Assembly: GCA_029204225.1 (NCBI GenBank)
Contig: CM055113.1
Location: 27,818,272-27,882,271, forward strand
Length of the DNA stretch: 64,000 nucleotides
From: Diphasiastrum complanatum
Taxonomy: Eukaryota; Streptophyta; Lycopodiopsida; Lycopodiales; Lycopodiaceae
Direction: 5' to 3'
The stretch's first letter is position 1. Every line of letters begins with the position of its first letter. A model generated the notes under the pieces. It worked only from the letters and a program-made list of their open reading frames with translations, did not search any database and was not told the DNA's origin. The position numbers were made by a program, and so were the translations under genes. This document shows positions 23,449-35,698 of this stretch, piece by piece.

Positions 23449-24064
23449 CATAGATGTCCAGCGTTTCTGAAATGCGTTTTAGAATTGCGTTCAGAAACGC
23501 GGTTAAGAAATGCATTTCTGAGATTTTAAAAAAAATTCCAAAAGAGTTTTTTTTTTTTAGGCAATATGGGTATCAGATGAAAGCTCTAATTAAGAGCATA
23601 GTTATTGTGTAATTTGCCGACTGTTTCGGGTGCAAGATGGTCCAGTTCAGGTGCATTAATCCATGTTGGGTTCTGTCAAGGATAAAAATTCAAAACTAAC
23701 CTCTAGCTTGTTCGTTACGATCACAGATGGTCCCAGTAAGTGTGTTTTCGCTCAGGGAGTAGTTGGAAGGCCAAATCATGAAGAGGCCTTATCGTCGGGG
23801 GGCATTGCCCCACAAGCCCCCCATCGGGGGGCTACCGCCCCCCGAACCCCCTGAGCATTTATTGAAAACCAGAGCAAATAACAACCAAATAGCTATTGAA
23901 AATAAGATATGTTTGTGTGCCATCTACTGCACTTTTGAGAGGCAAAACACTAGTTTGACCATTGATCCCCTAAAAAAAATTTCAGCCATAAGCTATTTTT
24001 CGAAAGAAAAAAAAAATTAACGATTCTGGATATAGAAACACATTTCTCAGAAACGCGTTTTATG
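23449..24064. mobile_element. Non-autonomous hAT-like DNA transposon 1 (616 bp)
   Basis: The unit is flanked by a perfect 8-bp direct repeat gttcaaag at 23441-23448 and 24065-24072. Its ends are imperfect inverted repeats: left catagatgtccagcgtttct, right (reverse complement) cataaaacgcgtttctga. The duplication fits the hAT/Ac pattern nTnnnnAn. The ends carry repeated CpG words (gcgtttctg, aatgcgtt, aaacgcg), as hAT subterminal transposase-binding regions do. It encodes no transposase. The interior holds a GC-rich block at 23797-23853 with two mutually exclusive hairpins: agcccccc/ggggggct and ggggggc/gcccccc. Confidence 0.72.
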
Positions 24065-24072
24065 GTTCAAAG

Positions 24073-24699
24073 TATCCTTAAGCTAATTATGCAGAAATCA
24101 AGTCTAGAATAAATTTATAAGCAAAGACTTGAGGTATAAGTTATAAACATTTCTCGGATCAAAGTTCTTACATAATTTGTATTTATGAAAGTCCATATTA
24201 ATCACAAATACGTTGTAGAGTATTTTAGTATTTAAGAATATTCAAAATCAATATTCATGATCAATATTAGCAACACGTATTTACAACATTCACGAATCTC
24301 ATAATATATGTTTCTCAATATTCACAATTTCACATCAGTATTCATGATTTGTATTTGCAATGTTCATGATCAATATTCACAATATTCATGATCACTATTC
24401 AAAACATTCACGATGAAAAAAATCTCTGAATCTTAGTTTCTCATTAAAAAACAAAACAGAACACAATATTTGAGCTTTGACCATATTTGATACTATTTAA
24501 GACAACAACCACATAATATGCTTTAACTTTCTCTTTGTTACAAACTCCAATGACTGACCTGAACCTATAGTATTGCCTTTGCAAGGCAAGGCCAATAAAA
24601 TGTACTAGATTTTATTATATGATGAAATAGGCATCTTCTGCTCGTCGACACTCTCGCAAAGAAAAAATTGTAACACAAAGTTCAAATAGTCTGTGCATC
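24073..24699. other. No gene seen
   Basis: AT-rich. Between about 24220 and 24420 there are many imperfect repeats of the words attcacgat and atattcatgatc, a low-complexity cluster. No coding sequence is supported. Confidence 0.5.
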
Positions 24700-26480
24700 T
24701 AAATCAAGCCCATGGGAAATGGACATGGTTCATAGGTTGAGGTAGATCACTTGCCTTCTCCTCCTTGAGATGATCCAAGCTCCTCTTGGCCACACTTCCA
24801 CAAGGATTAGCATCATTCTTGAAAAGAATACCACATCTAGTCCCACTTGCAACCACATCACCATCCCTTTTAACCAAGCAAGCATCTTTTCCAAAATCAA
24901 CTTGGAAACCATCATCTAGCATCTTGCCAACACTAACGACATTCATAGTGAGATTAGGCACATAAAGTACATCTTTGAGAATCATAGTGGAATCAACACA
25001 AATTGGTATACTACCAATTCCTTCTATCTTGTATTCACCATCAATAGGAAAGAATATGAACTTTTTAGAACCATTGTAAGGTGCAAGAGAAGGTGAAAGA
25101 TATTCTTGAACTAATCATGTGAGAACTAGATCCACTATCTATCCACCATGAATTTTGAACTTGAAAACTAGAAGAGGAGTTCATAGACATCATAAGAGAA
25201 ACTTCTTCATAACTCCCTTCTATCTCACCTTCACTTTTTGAAAAACTCTTTCTTCTTAAACAATTAGAAGCAAAATGCCCCTTCTTACCACAAAAGAAGC
25301 ACTTTTTGTTGGATTTGCAACTTGTTGATGTGTGTGATGAATTCTCATCACTCTCCTCCTTTGAATTTTCCTTCTTCAAATGTTGATATAGCTCTTTGTC
25401 CCTTCATCTTGGCTTGTCCTTTGTGAAGTATGCCTTCACCACTCCATCATCCTTCAAAGAAAGTTGGTTGATCCTCAATTGCTTGTTCTCTTGCCAATGC
25501 TCTTCCGAAATGAGAACTCCTTGTAGTGCCTCCAAGATTGGAAGCTCTACCTTGATTGCATAAGATTGTACAAGGTTGTCAAACTCTTCTTTCAATCCAT
25601 TTAGGATCACTTTCACTAGCTCCTTTGAATTGAGGTTGTCTCCTATGCAAGCAAGCTCTCTATGAAGATCTTTGACTCTCAAAACATAATTTGAGGCACT
25701 CTCTTCACTCCTTTGGAAGCTTTGAAAAATTTGACTCCTTAGTGTGAGCGACCTTGATGTGTTCCATGCCTCATGGATGGATTTCAATGTGTCCCAAGCC
25801 TCCTTGGATGTGGTACATGAGCCAATCTCTCTCAAAATCTCATTAGAAACATTCATCTTGATAAGGTGGAGAGCCATCCTAGATCTCTTCTTGTACTTTT
25901 GTACTTTAGAAGGACTGAAGGCTCCTTCTCAATCCCAAGTACAAAGTCCATCACATCTTGGAGTATCAAGATTGACTCCATTCTAACCTTCCAAATAGAA
26001 TAGTTGGTAGATAGTCTTTCACTAGATTCCAATAGGTAGGAACCCATGAATGCCATCAAAATTAGTGAAGACTCCTTGTAATGAGACAATAAATTTTGCT
26101 TCTCTCTCACTATAGCATCCTTGAAAGGTATACTACCAACTCCTATGCAGGATCTTGCAACAAAGTGAGATATGGACCTCACTAGTTTTTCCAATCTCTC
26201 TTAATCTAGATCACTCTCACCTCAATTGATGAAGTATGGTCTCACTAGCTCTACCAATATCTCTCAGACTAGATCAATCTCTCATCAATTGATGGAGTAT
26301 AGGAAAATTTTGGGTCAAACTATTGTATGAAAGAAAGTGTCTATGACCTCAAAATGATGAGTAGATCTCAAATAGATGACATTGGCAAGCCTCTTCTTGA
26401 ATTTTTTGGTCAAACTAGCAAGATATGATCAAACCAAATGTGTCCACACAGGTCTAGGTGCCCTACCTAGCCCTCTTCAA
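24700..26480 (-). pseudogene. Copia gag-protease-pre-integrase remnant with leader (element F)
   Basis: The minus strand holds the leader (about 26480-26060, matching the leader of element I near 38080-38330), then gag. Recognisable blocks are SYLLESSERLS near 26040, NVSNEILREIGSCTT at about 25850, and a CCHC knuckle CFFCGKKGHFASNC near 25290. The protease reads WWIDSGSSSHM near 25140, and the start of the GAG-pre-integrase region (VLYVPNLTMNVVSVGKML) is at 24985-24704. The catalytic protease motif is DSGS instead of the usual DSGA. Integrase, RT and RNase H are missing. Frame breaks occur near 25880, 25390 and 25060. Confidence 0.87.
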
Positions 26481-26940
26481 AATCTTAGAACAAATAATTT
26501 TTGACGTGGATAGCTGGTCACTCCAGTTGTATGTGGTTATTAGTTATGCTTCGTCATTTCGGACATGGTCGTATTAAATCATTAATAATCATATGAGGGC
26601 CCAGACCTATAATTGGACATAGGAGCACATGCCATGGTGAAGACTGCTTTAATGCAAGAATAGGAGGTCAATAACTCAATTTAGGTTGCAGGGGGATCCT
26701 AGGGGAAATATTCTCTCTCTCTCGAGGAGAATATGTCTATTGGAAACTCGCCCATCATCCTATTGTGAATTCATATTCTTGAGCCAGTTTCTCCTCCCCT
26801 CTCTTGTGTTCTTCACTATAGCTTGGGGGTTGGATCTAGGAGGAAACTTTAGGAGGGATCTAGGTCTGGATGGTGGTTTTGATCCACAGGTGTTCTTTTG
26901 GTTGTTTTGCAAAATGATCTAGTCAGATCTTCATAAGGCG
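26481..26940. other. No gene seen
   Basis: Junction sequence between element F and the next plus-strand coding-like block. It contains a short (CT)n run near 26710. Confidence 0.45.
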
Positions 26941-28021
26941 ATTTTTACAAGAAGTATGTGAAGTATCCAAAGTAGGATGTACTCTAAATGATGTGATTGT
27001 CAATGATAGTGAGGAAGAATCATTATCATATGAGTAATTACCTAAATCATTGAGTAAAATTTCTTGTTTGAAAAAAGAGAGTACTTCAATCATCCTTATG
27101 TTGAAGGTACTAATCATTTTTTTCATGGCTTCTAATGTCTTTGAGATTTCTACTTCTTATGATGCAATCATTAAGAGGGAGTCTTGTGAAGGAAAGAGCA
27201 ATGGAATATTGGTTCTTGGGAATATCCAAGGCATGGATCTCACATTCTATGATTATGAATTGATCACTCATGATCAAGATGGCAAAAGGTTGGTTGGAGA
27301 AGACTATATGGAGCAAATTGAGAGACAATTTCTTCAAGGCAAGGGAGATCTTATTGGTAAGCTTATTGAGGTTTGTTATGGACTCGAGAGGGTTGGATTT
27401 ATTAAGTTCTATACTCATCTTCACCTACTCTACTTCATGTTAGATGGAAAGTTTGGAATCTATATTTTGCTTTATGATGGTGGCATTGTTTTCACTAACC
27501 TTTGTGAAAGGTCAAGATCAAGCATTGATGAGATCTTGATCTAGATCATATGTTTGAGAGGGAGTATTTCTAGAGGTTCAGGTTTGAAGATATTCATATC
27601 TTTGATGTTCAAGTGGAAGATGAAGAGGTTGGTCTCAAAGGGCTTCAACAACACAAAAGGAAAGGTGGCAATTTGGAGCTAGTCAAGAGCATCAAAGGAG
27701 AGTCATTTGGCAAAGATGTTTTGGATCTATTTTTGCAGGTGTTTGAAAACTCAATTAAGTTCAAAGAAGTAGCAAGGAAGTTTTGTTCAAGTTTACTTTA
27801 CTTCTTCTATCTCATGTTTGAGCAATTTCCTGTGGATGAGTGCAGATTGTCAAGATATGGTGAAACTAGCTACATTGTTTTGCATCATTTTGATGTTGGA
27901 GTTGTACTAGCATTCTTGGCTAGTTTTGCTGATGGAAATGAAGCTAATGGAGGTTCACTATATCACTCATTCATGTCCAAGTCATCAAGTGTTCATGATA
28001 TCTTGTGGCAAGATGGAGATG
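26941..28021 (+). other. Two unidentified plus-strand open frames next to an LTR
   Basis: Frames 27050-27544 (164 codons) and 27613-28026 (137 codons) are open on the plus strand and separated by one frame change near 27545-27610. They read like ordinary protein with mixed composition, for example DLTFYDYELITHDQDGKRLV in the first and RLSRYGETSYIVLHHFDVGV in the second. I recognise no gag, pol or host domain. They end directly at the LTR at 28022, so they may be extra cargo of a retroelement or a captured host fragment. The minus-strand frame over the same bases looks like a shadow. Confidence 0.4.
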
Positions 28022-28555
28022 TGTGAAGATTCACACATGTGAGAATGTCCTAATGTGTGAAATTGATCTCCTAAGCTTGGCTCATGCACTATAGATCACC
28101 TATTGATTGAAATCCAAGATCTAAGACAAAAAGACCATTCTACGTGCATTCATTCATTACCAAAAGGTGTTTCACATGTGTGGAAGACTTCATGAAATAA
28201 ACTAAGTTCCAATGTAGAGAGAGAAAATACCACTTTTGGGCTCATCTAGAGAGAGAAGACAATACAAGCAAAATTGGAAAATCCCCAAATTGACTCATAA
28301 ACTCATAGATCTCTCATGCATTAATGAAGAGAATTAAAGTACATATAAAAACTCATGGAGATTCATGCTTGAATCCTATTGGACCGCTTAAACATTGCCT
28401 ATCTAATCCTATTGGGTGTGTGATGCAACATCCCTCACTTTTGATTGGACCCTTCCAACACATCTCTCTCTCTTATTATTGGACCCTTTGACTTTTTCCA
28501 CCACATAGGGTGCATCACTCATCAAACATAAACTTGACATGTGTCACAAGCCTAA
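28022..28555 (-). repeat. LTR fragment, family T
   Basis: Starts tgtgaagattcacacatg and aligns by eye with the reverse complement of the LTR at 45164-45865 (shared landmarks gatctccta, gcatcactcatcaaac, gattggaccctt). It also resembles the start of the LTR at 38654. By that similarity it is in minus orientation. It is truncated at about 28555, where the leader of element H begins. Confidence 0.65.
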
Positions 28556-29239
28556 CTGCGGAACCAAGGTGAAACCATAGTGTTTCGGAGTGGACAGCAT
28601 CTACAAGACTCTCCATTGGTGCACAAAAGTGCTCAGATCCGTTGGATAGAGAAGTTACAAGATCGACGGCTCAGATTGTGCTACCCAGAAGGGATATCCA
28701 CAGTTGGATCAGAATCAACCATTGGATGGAGTCTGAAGGGTTTGTGAAGAGGGCCCTAAAGAAGTGAAGTGCATTTTGGCCTTCAGCTTCATTAAAAATT
28801 TTCATACTGAAATTGGAGTTGGGTCCCTTCACATGTGAAGAGTGAAGTTTCTTCAAGGTGAAAAAACAGTTCAAAAACTAGAAAAGTCCCTATTTTTGGA
28901 CCTTTTGCCCGTTTTGACCCAAACGAAAGGCTATAACTTCCAAACGAAGGGCACCCGGACTGTACCTGTAAGTACTGTACAGCAAAACAGAGTGATCGCA
29001 GCGAAGAAAGTGTTCGGAGTGCGCCAGAAGTGATTTCACCATTTTATTGGGCACGTAGTTGGGAGTTGACGATTGAGTGCATTTCAGAAGGCGACGCCGA
29101 TTTGGCTTTCAAATTGGTGGAAAAGCGGCGAGTGGCCTAGTAAGGGAAAAGTGCAGGTCATTATTTTCAAGTTCTAACATCATTGTTGGCCTCGGCATAC
29201 TACTTTTAGCCTATGGTGAAAGTTTCAAGCAGTTTTGCA
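28556..29239 (+). mobile_element. 5' leader of copia element H; 5' LTR not found
   Basis: The bases before the gag start are GC-richer than the surroundings. They contain no TGGTATCAGAGCC-type PBS, so the 5' LTR and PBS are lost or replaced by the family T LTR fragment. Confidence 0.45.
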
Positions 29240-31106
29240 ATGGCAAACATGGGAGAGTCCATTTTGAGTGAAAGTAGCAAATTGGACAGGATTTCCAACT
29301 ATGCAGTGTGGAAATTCAAAATGAAAAACATACTAATGGAGAAATATGTGTGGGAAGTCATCACAGGTGATGAGAGAAGGCCGCCAAATGAAGCGGATAT
29401 TAAAGTGTTCGATAAAAAGATGAGGAAAGCTTTGACCTTCATTAACTTGTCAGTGAAGGACCACATCATTACCCACATTTGTGATGCTGTTACACCCAGA
29501 CAGGCATGGGATGTGCTAAAGGAGCAGTTTGAGACGTCAAATCCGTCAAGAATCATGTTTTTGAAGTCAAAGCTGAATAGTGCTCACATGGAACAAGGAG
29601 AGCACATTCAGACGTACATAACCAGAATCAAGACAATGAGGGATGAGCTGCATTCTATTGGTGAGCGCATACGTGACGTGGAGTTGGTGCACAATGCATT
29701 GTGCGGCATTGCAGAACCCTATCAGATATTTGTGAGTGGAATAGCATCAAGAGAAATATTGCCAACCTTTGACGAGCTCACAGGAATCTTGATGCAGGAA
29801 GAGCAACGGCGAGAAATGGTGAAAGCTAGACGTCAAATACTAACGATCAAGCACTTGCGACACGCCAAAAACAAGGCAAGGGCAAGGGCAAGAAGAAGTC
29901 TAAGCAGCAATTTGCCAAGTCTCAGGAGGATGAGGGATCTTCCAGTAAGCCCAAAAATAAAGGAAAGTGCTTCCATTGTGGTAAAAAGGGCCATTGGAAG
30001 AGTGAATGTCGCAAATTTCTGGCGGAACAAGGCAAGGGGAAACCAAAACAAGCAGGTAACCTTGTTGATGAGGGTGAGATTGAAGACTCTAGCATCTTCA
30101 TATATGCATTGTCATCTAATCAAGTTGATCAAGCATGGTATATTGACTCGGGAGCCACAAGACACATTATAGGTAACAAGAATTGGTTCAATAGCTTGAA
30201 AGTGTTGGATAATGGAACATTTGTTTCACAAGCAAATGGTGAGGTGTGCAAGATCAAGGGGATAGGCACTGTTTCAATCCAACTACCTAATGGCAAAAGT
30301 AGGATGATCAGGGAGGTACTTTACGTACCAAGTTTGAAAAAAAATCTACTTTCTGTTGGAGTCATTACTGATCAAAAGTTGAAAGTAGAATTCGCCCATG
30401 ATCGTTGCTTTGTGAAAGATGCGAACCAAAAGTTCAAAGTTATTGTGGATGGAGTAAGGGAGACCAATACAAAATTGTACAGGTTGAATGCTACAATAAA
30501 GGGGCAACATGGACTTGTATCGTCCATTCCATCGCAAACTGAGTTGTGGCATAAGAGGCTTGGTCACTTGAACTTGGGAAGCCTTGGTTTGATGAGAAGA
30601 TTGGAGATGGTAACAGGATTGCCTACCATAGAAGATCACTTGAAATCGATGTGCGAATCTTGCGTATATGGGAAGCAACATCGAGAGAAGTTCAATAAAG
30701 GTGGTGTTGCAAGAGCAAATAACATCTTGGATTTAATCCACACAGATTTATACGTGCCTATGAGGACCATGTCCTTGGGTAAAGCCTTCTATCTCATGAC
30801 CTTTATTGATGATATGTCACGTAAGACGTGGATCTATTTCTTGAAGAAGAAATCAGATGCATTTGACAACTTCAAGAGCTTCAAAGCATTGGTCAAAAAT
30901 CAGACAAGTAGGAAGATCAAATTTCTAAGATCAGATAGTGGAGGTGAGTACAAGTCTAATGACTTCGATGATCTTTGTGACCAATGTGGGATTAAAAGAC
31001 AATTTATGCAAGCTCACACTCTTGCTCTCAATGTTGTAGCTGAGCACAAGAATCGTACGATTGTGGAAAGTGCCAGATCTATGCTAGCTGAGATGAAGCA
31101 TTCATG
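29240..31106 (+). pseudogene. Copia gag-protease-integrase (element H)
   Basis: Gag starts at Met 29240 (MANMGESILSE) and includes SNYAVWKFKMKNILMEK and a CCHC knuckle CFHCGKKGHWKSEC at 29967-30012, reached after a frameshift near 29835. The protease has WYIDSGATRHI at about 30136. The integrase zinc finger reads WHKRLGHLNL...CESCVYGK. The catalytic residues lie in LIHTDL, LRSDSGGEY and AEHKNRT; the usual QNGVAERKNRT is changed to LNVVAEHKNRT. The frame ends at 31107. The next frame starts at IFGCKAFVHVPK, so about 40-50 residues of integrase are missing. This lineage differs from the minus-strand elements. Confidence 0.92.
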
Positions 31107-33264
31107 AAGAAGAAGCCAAAGGTGAACCACGTGCGAATCTTTGGATGTAAGGCCTTTGTGCATGTTCCTAAGAAAGAGAGACGTAAACTAGATGTAAAAT
31201 CTATCAAGTGCATATTCCTAGGATATGATGATCGTGTGAAGGGCTATAGATGTTTTGATCCAGTGGAAAACAAAATCCATGCAAGTCGTGATGTTATCTT
31301 TGATGAATCCAAGATGTATGAAGACGAGGATGCTGAGAAGATAGATACATCCAGTGGGAAAGATGGTATAGTGAAGATACCACCTGATGATGATCCATTC
31401 ATTGACCTTCCAAGTGATGAAAAAGAGGATACATCTCAAGATACTACTACTCAACCTCAAGAGACGGGTTGGAGAGGTAGGGACAGACCTTTTGGTGCAA
31501 GAAGGATTGAAGTTGCAGGTGACAAACTCAAGGAGAAGGATGTACCATGGGACACATTTTCACCAGGAGGCCGATCACCTGACAAGAAGCTCCCTAAGTG
31601 GTTTGAGAGATTGTTGGAGAGCCGTGACATGGATGACTTTCCAGGATCATTTAACCAGGGAGAGCTACAAAGATCAACAAGAGAGAAGACACAACCTAAA
31701 AGGTATGAAGCAAATTATGCTCTCCTATCTAGCATTATTCAAAGCAAAGAACCTTCGACTTATGGTGAAGCAAAGGATGATGACATTTGGGTCAAGGCCA
31801 TGGAGAGGAGATGGAGTCAATTGCTAAGCATAGCACATGGGACTTAGTAGAACCACCAGTTGGCAAGAAAACCATTGGTTGCAAATGGGTATACATGACT
31901 AAGTATCATGCAGATGGAAGTATAGCAAGCACAAGGCAAGATTGGTGATCAAAGGGTATGCACAAAGTAAAGGCATTGACTATGAGGAGACCTTTGCGCC
32001 AGTATGTAAGTGGAATACTCTACGTCTACTTGTTGCTTTAGCTTCACATTTTGGTTGGCCTTTGCATCAGATGGATGTGAAATCAGCTTTTCTAAATGGT
32101 GAGTTAGAAGAAGAGGTGTTCCTAAATCAACCTGAAGGCTTTATAACGAAAGGACTGGAAAATAAAATATGTCGCTTGAAGAAAGCGCTTTATGGTCTTA
32201 AACAGGCACCACGTGTGTGGTATAGCAGGATTGATGCCTACTTTCGTTCAAAGGGGATGATGAGAACACATTCTGATCCAAATCTATATGTCTTATGCTT
32301 TGATGGTGTGGTTGCTTTGATTTTTCTTTATGTTAATGACTTGATTATTACGAGAAATAATCAAGAGATGATAGGCATGATCAAGAAAGACCTCATGGAA
32401 CAATTTGAGATGACGGATCTCAGCCTTGGAGTAGAAGTGTGGCAAAAAGGACATGAAGTGGGTTTAACACAGGTGAAGTATGTCAAAGAGTTGCTGCACA
32501 GGTTTCGGTTGCAGGATTGCAAACCAGTAAACACTCCTACTGAACCAGGTAAAAAGCTTTCTAAGCTTGATGAGTCACAGTCATTTGATGCTATGCTATA
32601 TAGACAGTTAGTAGGGAGCTTGATTTACCTTACCACAACTAGACTAGATATATGCTATGTTGTTGGCATTGTAAGTCAGTTTATGACAGCACCTATGGAA
32701 ACGCATTGGAAGGCAGCTAAACGTATTTTGTGTTATGTGAAAGGCACTTCAGAGTATGGCTTGATTTACAGGAAGCATGATGGTTTACCTGAGTTGTGTG
32801 GCTATGTGGATGCGGACTTGGGAGGTGACTATGATGATCGTAGATCCACCACAGGATATATATTCCAGTTTTGTGGTAATTGCTTTTCGTGGTCTAGTAA
32901 GAAGCAAAGTACAATTGCTCTTTCCACCACAGAAGCAGAGCATAAGGTAATGTGTAGTGCTGCACAAGAAGCTATATGGTTGAGACAAATCTTGGAAGAA
33001 GTTGGCATGAAGCAGAAAAATCTCACAACATTACATAGCAACAGTCAGAGTGGCATTCAGCTAGCAAAGAGTCCAGTGTTCCATGCGAGAACTAAACACA
33101 TTGAGATTCAATATCACTTTATATGTGAGAGGCTGCTGAGTCGTGAAATTCATGTTGTTCATTGTAGCACAGAAGAACAACTAGCTGATATTGTCACTAG
33201 GCCACTTGTTGGAGAAAAGTTTGATAACTTTAGATCAAAGCTTTATGTACTTAAAGTTTGTTAA
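31104..33264 (+). pseudogene. Copia integrase C-terminus, RT and RNase H (element H) with catalytic Asp-to-Asn changes
   Basis: The frame 31104-31847 covers the integrase C-terminus (VNHVRIFGCKAFVHVPK). After two frame changes near 31830-31945 the RT runs to the end: GIDYEETFAPV, motif A QMDVKSAFLNG intact, then LYGLKQAPRVWY. The catalytic box reads LYVNDL where copia has LYVDDL. RNase H contains STTEAEH and, at the position of the conserved SDSQSA/CDNQSA acid, SNSQSG. Both changes are GAT or GAC to AAT-type Asp-to-Asn substitutions at metal-binding residues. The frame ends at a natural stop at 33264, near the polypurine tract. The product would lack polymerase activity. Confidence 0.92.
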
Positions 33265-33307
33265 CTTTAAAGCTATGTATATGACTGTATAAAGTAGACT
33301 CTACTTT

Positions 33308-33427
33308 AAGGGAGAGAGTTAAAATTAAAGTAGAATCACTGTGCTACTGTACTGTGAGTCCTATTAGTTGATAAGGATCAGTTGGCCTCGCCATGAGGCA
33401 AGTCGACGGGACACGCGTCCCGCCCAC
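33308..33427 (+). repeat. Polypurine tract and 3' LTR stub of element H
   Basis: The purine tract aagggagagag at 33308-33318 follows the pol stop by about 45 bases. The LTR then starts near 33319 and is cut at about 33427, where the LTR of the minus-strand element I begins. Only about 110 bases of LTR remain. Confidence 0.6.
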
Positions 33428-33986
33428 TCACACGTGTGGGAATTATTCAAAAAATAATCTAAGTAAAAACAAGCTGCTCTCCTTGGGTAAAGAGAGAAAA
33501 TGCATCATGAGCTCTCGGGTAGAGAGAGAAAGCTAGAAATCCAGTAACACTCAAAATCCATATAATCACCAAATCAATTAGCTTCAAAATGAGGAGTACA
33601 ATGATACAAGTAGATCCACGACCTACCACTATGCTTAACTATGATTGGACCATACTTTGTCACCTCTTGATCCTATTGGTCCATTGATCCATGCACCTCT
33701 TAATTCTATTGGACTATATTCAAGCACACCTCAATTTCCTATTGGACCTCACATGGTTCGACCTCTTGGAATTCATCAAACAAAAACATTACACTTGTCT
33801 ACACTCTAATTGGCACGAGTTTAGCCTCTTACTCTATTTTGGCTCAATAGTGGCATTACAAGTGAAAATGCATAATTTGCCATCTATGCCAAATTTGTTC
33901 CTATCAACATCCTACACCTAGATGCTTGATGTAAAAAACATAAGACCCCTATATCTAACATAGATCATCTTTTTCAATTCTTCACA
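33428..33986 (-). repeat. 3' LTR of element I (family T), truncated
   Basis: It matches 38811-39389 nearly throughout, with about 20-25 differences plus a 21-base indel by eye, so roughly 95 percent identity. The terminal 160 bases present in the other LTR (38654-38810) are missing. The minus-strand start TGTGAAGAATTG lies at 33986 beside the polypurine tract. Confidence 0.9.
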
Positions 33987-34002
33987 CTCCTCCTAAGAAA
34001 TT
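33987..34002 (-). promoter_or_regulatory. Polypurine tract of element I
   Basis: The minus strand reads AATTTCTTAGGAGGAG immediately before the LTR start. Confidence 0.85.
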
Positions 34003-34004
34003 AT

Positions 34005-35669
34005 CTATGAAGATTTGAGCATTGATCTTGATATATCTCCAAGATTAGATCTATGCTTGATGAAAGCACTTTTGCTCAAAGGCTTGGTGAGTAGATCGGC
34101 AATACAAGAGGATGAGTTGACATGCTCCAAATAGATTTCTCCTCCAATAAGCTTTTCTCTCACAAAATGGTGTGCCACTTCTATGTGCTTGCTTCTTGCA
34201 TGAAATATGGGATTATTGGCAAGAGCTTGGGCCGAGATGTTATCACACTTGATCATTGGTAGATCATCTTCCTTGATGCACTTTAGCTCAATTAATAACC
34301 TCTTGATCCAAAGCACCTCTTTGGTGGTTGTAGTGAGTGCTTTGTACTCAGCCTCACATGAAGAGAGAGATATAGTATCCTGCTTTTTGGAAAGCCAAGA
34401 TATTAGATTGTCTCCAAGAAAGATAGTGTATGCACTAATAGACTTTCAATCCATCTTGTCACTTGCAAAGTCTGAATCCGAGTAGCCAACAATGGATAGA
34501 TCTTTTCTTTTATAGAGTAGACCATAATCACAAGATGAAGATACATATCTTAGAATCCTCTTGGCCATCTTCCAATGATGGATCTTAGGATCTTGCATAA
34601 ATTGACTCAATTTGTGCACACAAAAACTTAGATCGGGCCTAGTAATGGTAAGCCAAATCAAGGAGCCTACAAGACTCCTAAAAAGTGTGATGTCCTCAAA
34701 GGATCTTTCATCACCTTTATTAGGATCTTTTATAATTTGCTCCATTGGAGTATCTATGCTCTTAGAATTTTCCATGTGGAATTTTTTCAACATAGAGTGA
34801 GCATATCTAGATTGGCATATAAAGACATGATTTTCATAAAAATCAATTTCTAGGCCTAGGATGTAATGTATCTCTCCTAGATCTTGCATTTTAAACTCAC
34901 ATCCAAGTGCTAGCTTAGTTTCATCAACTAGCTTGATACAACTTCCACAAAGAATAATGTCATCAACATAAATTAGAAGAATGACAATATTGCTATCAAC
35001 AAACTTTAGATACATGGAAGGATCATAGTCACTAAGAGTAAATCCTAGTGAGATAAGAAAATAATTAAGTCTTGAATACCATGATCTTGGTGCTTGCTTG
35101 AGTCCATAAAGACTTTTGAAGAGCAAGCACACTTTGGACTCATCCTTGATGAATCCTTGAGGTTGTTCCATATAGATCTCCTCCTCAAGATAACTTATTG
35201 TCACCATCTTTGCAACGGGTGCAAAGGTCTCCTCATAATCAAGACCATGGATTTGAGCAAATCCTTTGGCACAAAATCTTGCTTTATGCTTGTTGATGGT
35301 GCCATCATGATTGAACTTGATCCTAAATACCCACTTGCAACCAATCACATGCTTGTTGGATGGAGGATCCACAAGCTCCCAAGTATTGTTGGTGATCAAT
35401 GCATCATACTCTTGCTTCGTGGCATCATACCACTCCTCGGTATTGAGTGCCTCTTGTACATTCTTTGGCTCTTCATGAGAGACATAAAAAACGTAATTAG
35501 TGGAATTAAGATCCACTTGTTTGCCTTTATCAACATATGAGAGCCTCTTAGGCTCGGATCTATCTCTCATGGATCTTCTTGGTGAGAAAATCCGAGGAGA
35601 GTCTTTTTCAAATCTCGACCCCATCACATCATGATTGTCTCCAAAATCAATAATTGGTGATGCATCCAT
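34005..35669 (-). pseudogene. Copia RT-RNase H (element I), RT motif A deleted
   Basis: The frame 35669-34446 (407 codons) reads NNTWELVDPPSNKHVIGCKW, GLDYEETFAPVAKM, then jumps directly to YLEEEIYMEQPQGF. The stretch of about 30 residues that normally contains motif A (DVKSAFLNG, with a catalytic Asp) is absent. The YVDD box is intact (LLIYVDDIIL). RNase H continues after one frame change near 34445, with SKKQDTISLSSCEAEYKA, IKCDNISAQALANNP and HIEVAHHFVREKL, ending at 34005 next to the polypurine tract. The in-frame deletion keeps the frame open but should abolish polymerase activity. Confidence 0.93.
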
Positions 35670-35698
35670 AGATTTCTTGATCTCGGCCTCTTCAAAAA

